Source: Candidatus Terraquivivens tikiterensis
GTDB lineage: Archaea; Thermoproteota; Nitrososphaeria_A; Caldarchaeales; Wolframiiraptoraceae
Direction of reading: 5' to 3'
DNA length: 55,247 bases
Assembly: GCA_003056285.1 (NCBI GenBank)
Contig: NDWU01000008.1
Span: 1-55,247, forward strand
The notes under the pieces are model-generated. The model was not told the origin of the DNA and did no database searches. It worked only from the letters and a program-made list of their open reading frames with translations. Of this stretch, positions 49,243-55,247 are shown piece after piece. Numbering within the stretch: the stretch's first letter is position 1; each line of letters starts with the position of its first letter. The position numbers and the translations under genes are program-made.

Positions 49243-50190
49243 CTATTTTATCCTCTTTTTGACGCTTTCGATTACATCGGCGACGAATTCCTCAAAGCTT
49301 TTTTCGCCATCCCGTTCGTAGACGTGTAGATCTGTATTGTTGCTTATCTTCGATAGCTTCTTTTTAGCTTTCTCTATGTAGTCTTTTGTGAACGGGCTTG
49401 GAACAGTCCATACCTTGTCTGATACGGCTACGACCATGCTTTCCCACTCAGAGAGCGGGAGGAACCTAGTTTTCTTTGCACCATACCCATTTTCAATTAG
49501 GAAAGACTGGGTGGCATCAAGCAGGACCTCTACGCGTTTTTGTTTAGCATCCCCTACAACAAGCTGCCCAGCCCTCTCAACGTCAAATGTCAACTTTCCT
49601 ATAAAACGGGTATCTATGTCGAGGCTAAACGTGTACGGTGAGGAGGAGACTTCAACGTAGTAAATCATTTGTCCTTCCTTTACAAACTTGGTACCTAATG
49701 CATACCTGCTGTGAAGCTGTGGTTCTATCACCACGTTCTTTAAACCCTCGTAGGTTGGTACCATGTATCCTGTGTAGAAGTTGGATGTTCTTTTTACGTT
49801 GGTTTCCTCTGCATAGAGAAAACCACCTATGTCCTCGACGACACAATTCTTTATAACGGTCTCCTCAACCTTATCCTCGTCGACGTTCTGACCGAAAGAT
49901 TCCTGGAAGATTTTTTTGTTGCTACTCTTCAAGAATATTCCCTTTCCGCATAGCTTGCATACCGGAAGGTTGTTCTCTTTGGCTTTTTCCGCAATTGCCA
50001 CCTGCAGTCCATGGGCTATGCTCTCTCCCGAGATTGCTGGCACAAAGTATACCGCATAGCTTCCATCTTCCTCTTTAAGCATCATTGGAACCCTTCTATG
50101 TTTTACGTAGTTTCCAACGGATTCTGTCATGTTAAGGGCTTCGGCGTTTAGCAACACCCTGCCTCTTATGCTTATGAACACATCCTTCAT
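49243..50190 (-). CDS. cas7: Cas7 (Csa2) backbone subunit
   Basis: 315 residues of the Csa2/DevR family that polymerises along the crRNA. Landmarks are ISIRGRVLLNAEALNMTESV at the start, VYFVPAISGESIAHGLQVAI, and a later SRYALGTKFVKEGQMIYYVE. A Cys pair (PVCKLCGKG) in the insertion may bind zinc. The start overlaps csa5 by 4 bp (ATGA). Confidence 0.92.
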   Translation of the reverse strand: MKDVFISIRGRVLLNAEALNMTESVGNYVKHRRVPMMLKEEDGSYAVYFVPAISGESIAHGLQVAIAEKAKENNLPVCKLCGKGIFLKSSNKKIFQESFGQNVDEDKVEETVIKNCVVEDIGGFLYAEETNVKRTSNFYTGYMVPTYEGLKNVVIEPQLHSRYALGTKFVKEGQMIYYVEVSSSPYTFSLDIDTRFIGKLTFDVERAGQLVVGDAKQKRVEVLLDATQSFLIENGYGAKKTRFLPLSEWESMVVAVSDKVWTVPSPFTKDYIEKAKKKLSKISNNTDLHVYERDGEKSFEEFVADVIESVKKRIK

Positions 50191-50540
50191 GTTTGCTCAC
50201 CTACGAACTTTGAGGATAAGGCAAGGGCCTTGGCGCATATTAGCGATACAGCCTCCCTTAGCTCCCTGGTCCCACTTATCTTTTCTATCTGCTCTATCTC
50301 CACGTCAAGATAGTGCGCATCTACTTGGCTTATCATATGCTTGATTTCCTCGGGCATGCTCTCAAGATCCTTAGGAGGCGACCTCTTAAGAGCATGGAAA
50401 TCCCTTAGCGCTTCTTTTAAATAATAAAGGACTAATGGCTTAGAGTGCGAATATCCTAGCCTGTCTATATGGTGATAGTCGCCGTTGTATGCCAAGACCG
50501 CCAGGACTTTAGGAATCTGTATATATCTTTCACTACTCAT
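50187..50540 (-). CDS. csa5: Csa5 (Cas11a) small subunit
   Basis: 117 residues from the ATG at 50540, first gene of the interference operon. It is helical (PLVLYYLKEALRDFHALKRS, then ISGTRELREAVSLICAKALA), as expected for the small subunit that lines the target strand. I reject the track start at 50645, because TTTTAAAC centred near 50567 predicts a leaderless start at 50540 and the extra residues cross the divergent promoter. Length and position match csa5 in other I-A loci. Confidence 0.82.
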   Translation of the reverse strand: MSSERYIQIPKVLAVLAYNGDYHHIDRLGYSHSKPLVLYYLKEALRDFHALKRSPPKDLESMPEEIKHMISQVDAHYLDVEIEQIEKISGTRELREAVSLICAKALALSSKFVGEQT

Positions 50541-50653
50541 GTGCAATCTTAAATAACCTGTGGGTTTAAAAGCATTTCTTATAAATTCTAGCTCTACCTT
50601 GCAATTAATAGAAGTTGATAACGAATAATAACCTGGCCCTACCAACGGAGCGG
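50541..50653. promoter_or_regulatory. Divergent promoter of the cas operons
   Basis: TTTTAAAC (about 50563-50570, minus) faces csa5 and TTATAAAT (50579-50586, plus) faces cas6. Csa3, encoded nearby, is the likely regulator, but no clear palindrome is seen. Confidence 0.45.
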
Positions 50654-50656
50654 ATG

Positions 50657-51484
50657 ATGGAGAATCGGGCAGTTGTTAGGGTTTTCATTTCTTTTGGTGT
50701 TTCGAACGACGTTATCATCCCTCCCTTTTCCGCCAAGGTTAGTAAAGTTATCATGTATAGGCTTTCTGGGCTTTACCGAAGGTTAAGCGGTTTCCCCGGC
50801 CCTTTCAAGCCCGTTTCAGTCTCCCCTGTTTATGGCAGCGATGGTGTCGCTTTGCTCAAGTTTAAGCAAAACGGCAGAATGCTAGTACTCCGTGTTGGTG
50901 AGGTCTATAGTTTCTCCTGTAGCATGGTAGTCGGTGAAAGTTTTCCGTTCGACGAGCTACTATCCCTTGAAAACCACGTCATCGATAACGTCTTCGGAGC
51001 GTCAGCTTTTTTAAAGAACATCAGGGTTGAGGTCAGGCGCTTCGACTCTTTTGGTTTCAATAAACCGACGGGTATTAGGATTGACTTTAACTCCCCGACG
51101 CTCCTACAGCTCCCCAGCTTCAAGAGGTTCAGGCGGGGACGCTATATCTTCTTCCCTATACCATCGCTTATGATCGGTTCCCTCATTGATCACTGGAACG
51201 CTAATTGTGACAAAAACTTATTCATAAAAAGACCTTCTTACCTCGCCTTGTATTCAAACTACGTTCTGATGGAGGCCGATTACAGGATAAGGCCAGTTAC
51301 CGTTGTTTACGACGAGAAAAGATGCGTCAGGGGATTCATGGGATGGGTGTTATACGACCTTAGAAAGTGCAGGAATACCAAGTCGTTTAGGCGGATTATG
51401 GCGCTGCTGGATTATGCCCAGTACGTAGGGGTGGGTAAGTCGAGGGGTGCAGGGTTCGGGCAGGTCAGCGTGAGGCTCCTATAG
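50657..51484 (+). CDS. cas6: Cas6 crRNA-processing endoribonuclease
   Basis: 275 residues, a tandem RAMP fold. The N-terminal SFGVSNDVIIPPFSAKVSKV is typical of Cas6, and the C-terminal glycine-rich loop is YVGVGKSRGAGFGQVSV. It cuts the CRISPR transcript within each repeat. The start is at one of two adjacent ATG codons (50654/50657), preceded by GGAG; the track start at 50615 lies in the divergent promoter. csa3 follows after about 35 bp. Confidence 0.9.
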   Translation: MENRAVVRVFISFGVSNDVIIPPFSAKVSKVIMYRLSGLYRRLSGFPGPFKPVSVSPVYGSDGVALLKFKQNGRMLVLRVGEVYSFSCSMVVGESFPFDELLSLENHVIDNVFGASAFLKNIRVEVRRFDSFGFNKPTGIRIDFNSPTLLQLPSFKRFRRGRYIFFPIPSLMIGSLIDHWNANCDKNLFIKRPSYLALYSNYVLMEADYRIRPVTVVYDEKRCVRGFMGWVLYDLRKCRNTKSFRRIMALLDYAQYVGVGKSRGAGFGQVSVRLL

Positions 51485-51522
51485 AGTTATCTTTTGCCAG
51501 TACCTTCTATGTTGGTTTGGCG

Positions 51523-52218
51523 ATGGGTGGCAGGGCCGTCTTTATTAACGTGGGTTTCGACCCTACGGCCAGCTTGGATATAGTCTCAGCCATGACGCTC
51601 TCCTCCGGCGACCTATTGGTTGCCGTATATCCAAAAAGCGGAGATGAGGTTTCCAGGCTAAGGAGTGAGCACGCTAGATCACAGATCAACAACCATGTTA
51701 GCATGCTTAGAGCCTTGGGAAGGAATATCGAATACAGAGAGCTTGAGCTGGACCTCAAGGATATAGTAAAGTCTATCGATGTGTTTTTGGATTTCCTTAA
51801 AGGGGTTAAGAGAGAAGGCCGTACGGTTTATTTTGAGCTCACCGGCGGGGTTAGGACGATAACAGTTATCATGGTTCTCATATCCGTTTGGTTCCCCAAT
51901 TTTGTCGACGAGCTTACGTTCATAGTTGAGGTTACTAGGGAGAGGGTCAGCCTCCCAGTAATTTCTCCACTGGAGATCTCTAAAGGGCGTGTAAAAGATA
52001 TTCTTAAAATCATGTCTTCTTGCAGCTCCGTTAGACGGAAGGATTTATGCAACGAGCTGAGAGTTAGCGAGAGTAGCGTTAGCAGGGCCATCTCATTTTT
52101 GAAGAGGAGGAAAATAGTGGACGAGAAGCTTAGGGTTGTCTCCCTTAATGAAAAGTTCAGGGCATTATCTTCCATATTCAAACATTTTGGCGATTGTTTT
52201 CAGATACGTGAAAAATAG
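51523..52218 (+). CDS. csa3: Csa3 CARF-domain transcription regulator
   Basis: 231 residues. The N-terminal CARF domain (FINVGFDPTASLDIVSAM, then VYFELTGGVRTITVIMVLIS with the ligand-site TGGVR) senses cyclic oligonucleotides. The C-terminal winged helix (CSSVRRKDLCNELRVSESSV then SRAISFLKRRKIV) binds promoters. In Sulfolobus, Csa3 proteins control adaptation or interference genes. I start at the ATG at 51523 rather than the TTG two codons earlier. Confidence 0.9.
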   Translation: MGGRAVFINVGFDPTASLDIVSAMTLSSGDLLVAVYPKSGDEVSRLRSEHARSQINNHVSMLRALGRNIEYRELELDLKDIVKSIDVFLDFLKGVKREGRTVYFELTGGVRTITVIMVLISVWFPNFVDELTFIVEVTRERVSLPVISPLEISKGRVKDILKIMSSCSSVRRKDLCNELRVSESSVSRAISFLKRRKIVDEKLRVVSLNEKFRALSSIFKHFGDCFQIREK

Positions 52219-52270
52219 TGTTTTTCTTGCACAGTAATGGTGATAGACCATACTTTTCATACTGTTTTCG

Positions 52271-53173
52271 ATGCCGTTCTATAGCTACGATGACGTGCTT
52301 CGCGTTTCTCAGCTTATTCAGGACATGCCATGCGAGGTTAGCGAGGAGCTTAGGGGATGGCATTGGAGAGAGCCCCCTCTCCTCCCCACGTATAACGTCA
52401 AGATAAACGCATCGGACCTCAGCTTTGGTTGTAAGACCGGACGACTGGCTTTTCTAAGGCACCACGTTAGAGCCGCGGAAGCTATCCCCGAGGGGCTTAG
52501 GTTCGGTAAGCTAGTCCATAGGGTTATTGCGGACGCCACGACTACCGCAAAGGCTATCCTCTACTGCTCAAAACCGACTAGCGGTATCGATTTTTATGAG
52601 AGGTTTATCGACTACCTTCCCATGGTTGTAAACGTTAACGGCTTATCTGATGATTATGTTAATGCCGTCAATGCGATCTGGAGACAGGCAGCTCTAGCCT
52701 ACTCATCTGCCCTTGATAAAGTCGTTACGCTATCAAAGTACCTTAGGCTTGACGGTATCGTTAGTAGGGTTGTTCCATGGATATGCGAGTTCCCGATCGA
52801 CGGCAGGCTGTTGGGCCTTAGCAGGGCCATCAGGCTCGATGCCCTGATCCCTCCGGCCCTGATAATAGAGTTCAAGACCCGCAGGCCATGCAGGGATTTT
52901 GAGATAACGCTGGCAGGCTATGTCCTGTGTTTCGAGTGCCAGTTTAAGATACCCGTAAACCATGCCGTTCTCCTTTACATGGAGTTTAGCAACGATAAGA
53001 GGTCGTTTAAGGTTTACGAGAACATTCTCAGGATTGATGACGCCCTCAGAATGGAGTTTGTCGAGAGGCGGGATTTGTATGCAAGCAAGGCCAGCTCCGG
53101 GGTGGACCCTGGTATTCCTGAAGATTGTGACCCATTCTGCCCTTATCTAGGGGTGTGTAGAAGTGGGGACTAA
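52271..53173 (+). CDS. csa1: Csa1 (Cas4-like adaptation protein)
   Basis: 300 residues, a Cas4-type RecB-like nuclease found only with subtype I-A. The first Cys is in LSFGCKTGRLAFLRHHVRAA, the nuclease core is LRFGKLVHRVIA and IRLDALIPPALIIEFKTRRP (Asp and E-x-K), and the C-terminal Cys cluster is EDCDPFCPYLGVC. The four Cys would hold an iron-sulfur cluster. The gene overlaps cas1 by 11 bp and opens the adaptation operon csa1-cas1-cas2-cas4. Confidence 0.9.
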   Translation: MPFYSYDDVLRVSQLIQDMPCEVSEELRGWHWREPPLLPTYNVKINASDLSFGCKTGRLAFLRHHVRAAEAIPEGLRFGKLVHRVIADATTTAKAILYCSKPTSGIDFYERFIDYLPMVVNVNGLSDDYVNAVNAIWRQAALAYSSALDKVVTLSKYLRLDGIVSRVVPWICEFPIDGRLLGLSRAIRLDALIPPALIIEFKTRRPCRDFEITLAGYVLCFECQFKIPVNHAVLLYMEFSNDKRSFKVYENILRIDDALRMEFVERRDLYASKASSGVDPGIPEDCDPFCPYLGVCRSGD

Positions 53174-54155
53174 GGTGGCTCTTGTCGACCAGTATGGAGC
53201 TTTCTTAGGGGTTAAGCAGGGAAGGTTTGTGCTTAAGGTTGGAAAGGACACTAAGTGGGAGCTCTCCCCGGTCGAGCTGGATAGCATAATCATCGTAACG
53301 GAGGGCGTCTCCCTGTCTGCTGCCGCCCTATCGTTGGCCAGCAGGTTCGGGGTCGACCTGGTGTTCATGCGAGGCGATAAACCCATCGCGCGCCTCATCC
53401 CATACAAATACGGGACGCTCATGCGTAACTGGGCCCTTCAGCTTAAGCTCCATGAGAGCGGCGGTTCTCTAAGCCTAGCAAGATGTTTTCTTGAGGGGAA
53501 GCTGCATAACCAAAGGATGGTTTTGCTCGAGTACTGCAGGAGGCTTAGAGGGAGTGGCAAAGATGTCGGCTTTCTGGAGCGCAAATTGGATGAGGTAACT
53601 TCAAGGCTTTCCGAGCTTGAGAGGGCTGATGGTGTGGAGGCCCTTCTATCGATAGAAGCCCACGCGGCAAAGTCTTACTGGGAGGCCGTGGCAAGGATAT
53701 TGCCAGAAGACCTTGGTTTCGATCACAGGTACACTAGAAGCAACCCTCCACCTGAAGGTGAGCCCGACCCGTTCAATCTAGCGTTAAACGTCGGATACGC
53801 ATTGCTTAGGAAGGAGGTGTGGAGGGCTGTTTTCCTAGCTGGGCTTAACCCGTACCTAGGTTTTCTTCATAAGCCAAGGGGGAGCAGGCCTGCACTGGTT
53901 TTGGACTTGATGGAGGAGTTTAGGCCCATTTCGGTCGATAGGCCGTTAATCGGACTGGCCAGAACGGATAAGAAAACCATTCTCGATCTTAAAAAGAGTA
54001 AGGATAATGCGTACAGGGTCGTATGGTCCCATGTTTTAAAGTACATGCGTGAAAGTAAGCCTTCCCATGTTGAGCTGATCAATTCGCAGGCTAGGAAGCT
54101 CGTCCTCCACCTGCAAGGAGTTCAGAGTTATACGCCGTATAGGTCAAGGTGGTAG
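53163..54155 (+). CDS. cas1: Cas1 integrase
   Basis: 330 residues, the spacer integrase. The N-terminal beta domain (LVDQYGAFLGVKQGRFVLKV) precedes the helical domain with the catalytic Glu in LLSIEAHAAKSYWEAVA, the His in LGFLHKPRGSRPAL, and the Asp in LDLMEEFRPISVDR. The start is GTG inside the end of csa1. cas2 follows after 3 bp. Confidence 0.97.
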   Translation: MGTKVALVDQYGAFLGVKQGRFVLKVGKDTKWELSPVELDSIIIVTEGVSLSAAALSLASRFGVDLVFMRGDKPIARLIPYKYGTLMRNWALQLKLHESGGSLSLARCFLEGKLHNQRMVLLEYCRRLRGSGKDVGFLERKLDEVTSRLSELERADGVEALLSIEAHAAKSYWEAVARILPEDLGFDHRYTRSNPPPEGEPDPFNLALNVGYALLRKEVWRAVFLAGLNPYLGFLHKPRGSRPALVLDLMEEFRPISVDRPLIGLARTDKKTILDLKKSKDNAYRVVWSHVLKYMRESKPSHVELINSQARKLVLHLQGVQSYTPYRSRW

Positions 54156-54158
54156 GTC

Positions 54159-54434
54159 TTGCTAACCCTTATTATCTATGATATAACTGATGATGAGCTT
54201 AGAAGTAAGGTTGCAAGCTTCCTTAAGAGCAAGGGGCTTAAGAGGATCCAGAAGAGCGCATTCATCGGGGAGCTTAGTAGTAGCGAGAGAGTAAACGTCG
54301 AGGCTGGGCTTAAGCTTTTGGTTAAGAATAACGATAGAGTAAATATTCAGATATACCCGCTTACACCTGCTGTCTATAATCAGAGGAGCGTTATAGGTGT
54401 TGAGCTAAATTATGAGGAGGAGTATTTGGTATAA
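54159..54434 (+). CDS. cas2: Cas2
   Basis: 91 residues with the ferredoxin-like fold of Cas2: LTLIIYDITDDELRSKVASF (with the conserved Asp), KRIQKSAFIGELSSSERVNV and VNIQIYPL. It bridges two Cas1 dimers. It starts at TTG 3 bp after cas1 and overlaps cas4 by one base. Confidence 0.95.
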   Translation: MLTLIIYDITDDELRSKVASFLKSKGLKRIQKSAFIGELSSSERVNVEAGLKLLVKNNDRVNIQIYPLTPAVYNQRSVIGVELNYEEEYLV

Positions 54435-55117
54435 TGAGCATCGATGAGGGCTATTTGACTGTTGTGGAGCTGAAGAGGTACGCTTACTGTCCGCGTATCG
54501 TTTTCATAACCCATGTTTTACATCACGAGGAGGTAAAAAGCGAGGCCATGGAGGTCGGGAGTGAGGAGCACGATGCCAGGAAGCTAGCACCCCTGATTAG
54601 CAAACTAAAGGCGGTTAATGTGCTTAAGAACGTAGAGCTTGTTAGCGAGGGGCTCGGGATAGTCGGTAAGCTGGATTACCTAATGTTGACCAGGTTGGGA
54701 GAGTACGTTCCAGTAGAGGTTAAGTGGGCCGAGTCGGAAAATAGTAAGATAAAGTGGGACCATAAGCTCCAGCTGGCAGCCTATGCCCTCCTCGTGGAAG
54801 AGAGGTTCAATACTATCGTGAAGCGCGGTTATGTGTATTATCTAAGGGAGCACAGGGTTGCAGAAACAATACTCTCAGAAGGCCTGAAGAAGCTTGTAAT
54901 TAAGGCTGTACGGGAAATATACGATATGATTGAAAACGAGAGAGATCCTGGAATAAAAGTCCCAACAACCAAGTGTTTCTCATGCGGGTACAAGGCCTAC
55001 TGCAGGCCGGGCCTATTTCCACCAGCAGGACCCCTATATAAAGAGAGCCGGCCCAGGATGGGGCCTGAGGCAATAAAACAGAAAATTTCTAAGAGAAACT
55101 ATAACGTTCGACGATAG
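54434..55117 (+). CDS. cas4: Cas4 exonuclease
   Basis: 227 residues, Cas4 of the RecB-like nuclease family, which trims prespacers. Landmarks are LKRYAYCPRIVFITHVLHHE with the first Cys, EVGSEEHDA, LDYLMLTRLGEYVPVEVKWA with the Asp and E-x-K, QLAAYALLVEE, and the C-terminal TKCFSCGYKAYCRPG that completes the iron-sulfur cluster. It is the last gene before the array leader. Confidence 0.94.
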   Translation: MSIDEGYLTVVELKRYAYCPRIVFITHVLHHEEVKSEAMEVGSEEHDARKLAPLISKLKAVNVLKNVELVSEGLGIVGKLDYLMLTRLGEYVPVEVKWAESENSKIKWDHKLQLAAYALLVEERFNTIVKRGYVYYLREHRVAETILSEGLKKLVIKAVREIYDMIENERDPGIKVPTTKCFSCGYKAYCRPGLFPPAGPLYKESRPRMGPEAIKQKISKRNYNVRR

Positions 55118-55176
55118 ACGAAAAGGATGTGAAAGAACCTTAAAATACAACCCAAATTCTAATATAAATAGCTTCA
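55118..55176 (+). promoter_or_regulatory. CRISPR leader
   Basis: A short AT-rich stretch between cas4 and the first repeat. TTAAAATAC (about 55139-55147) could be the TATA box of the array, with a start near 55168. TATAAATA (55163-55170) is closer and would start inside the first repeat. Confidence 0.6.
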
Positions 55177-55247
55177 CTTGAATCCAAAAAGGAATTGAAA
55201 GATTGCTACAATACCCCCTCCGCCCTCAAGCCCGACTACCTTGAATC
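55177..55247 (+). CRISPR. Start of CRISPR array (repeat, spacer, cut second repeat)
   Basis: Repeat 1 is the 25-bp CTTGAATCCAAAAAGGAATT then GAAAG (55177-55201), with the ATTGAAAG end typical of archaeal type I-A repeats. It is followed by a 38-bp spacer (55202-55239), and CTTGAATC at 55240-55247 begins the second repeat, cut by the window end. Leader-side position and orientation agree with cas6 and the adaptation genes just upstream. Only one full repeat is visible, so the period rests on 8 matching bases. Confidence 0.85.

Noticed and set aside
55202-55239. First spacer as a self-targeting spacer
   Set aside because: I saw no matching stretch for it elsewhere in the window by eye; a full search is needed but nothing here supports it.

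Overview
The window is chromosomal DNA of an archaeon, probably a thermophilic member of the Thermoproteota/Nitrososphaeria side. The evidence is TATA-box promoters with leaderless or near-leaderless starts, a Sulfolobus-type zinc ferredoxin, a coenzyme F420 ligase (cofE), an archaeal-type CoaBC, a PIN-ATPase-KH protein, class III (archaeal) prepilin signals, a subtype I-A CRISPR-Cas system, and several IS200/IS605-IS1341 type TnpB genes. The lineage is inferred from gene families, not from a marker phylogeny.

Region 1 (1-10.8 kb) is mostly housekeeping: coaBC (3'-truncated by a TnpB element), zinc ferredoxin, an EamA transporter, a PIN/ATPase/KH protein divergent from a DUF488 protein, a HAD phosphatase, a YchF/Obg-like TGS GTPase, serS and glyA. 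A ~120-bp TnpB-less mini-element lies between the GTPase and serS.

Region 2 (10.8-24.2 kb) is a hot spot for mobile DNA. A broken TnpB gene whose middle is replaced by a zinc-ribbon/LAGLIDADG fragment ends 28 bp before tRNA-Thr(CGT). The tRNA 3' end is one copy of a 15-bp direct repeat whose second copy lies 3.7 kb away. The repeats bound a small integrated element with a tyrosine integrase, a RelE-type toxin pair and an unknown gene. Next come a winged-helix/nucleotidyltransferase protein with a candidate operator, cofE overlapping a PD-(D/E)XK nuclease-like gene, a zinc-finger-less TnpB, a second TnpB family divergent from a ribbon-helix-helix gene, a frameshifted VapC, a retropepsin-like protease, and an orphan omegaRNA-like locus with a pseudoknot.

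Region 3 (24.2-44.25 kb, minus strand) is a single ~20-kb, 15-gene block that looks like one operon. It starts at a strong TATA box and most junctions overlap (ATGA/TGATG). It encodes about eight small secreted proteins with class III prepilin N-termini, one anchored Thr-rich stalk protein, a TadA/GspE-type ATPase with an N-terminal zinc ribbon, a TadC-type platform with two T2SSF-like halves, two large membrane proteins that couple Cys-paired extracellular repeats to long cytoplasmic parts with zinc ribbons, a membrane-anchored beta-propeller, and a membrane-anchored protein of tandem carboxypeptidase-regulatory-like repeats. I read it as a type IV pilus-like machine with a built-in transmembrane sensing or adhesion module. 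I do not recognise it as a described system, and it is my main candidate for novelty. Its ends abut decayed genes (a truncated ACT-domain gene and a PaREP1-like pseudogene), so it may be an inserted island.

Region 4 (44.8-55.25 kb) is a complete subtype I-A CRISPR-Cas locus. The interference operon cas11a(csa5)-cas7-cas5-cas8a-cas3'-cas3'' runs on the minus strand, cas6-csa3 and csa1-cas1-cas2-cas4 run on the plus strand, and the first 25-bp repeat, a 38-bp spacer and the start of the second repeat are at the window edge.
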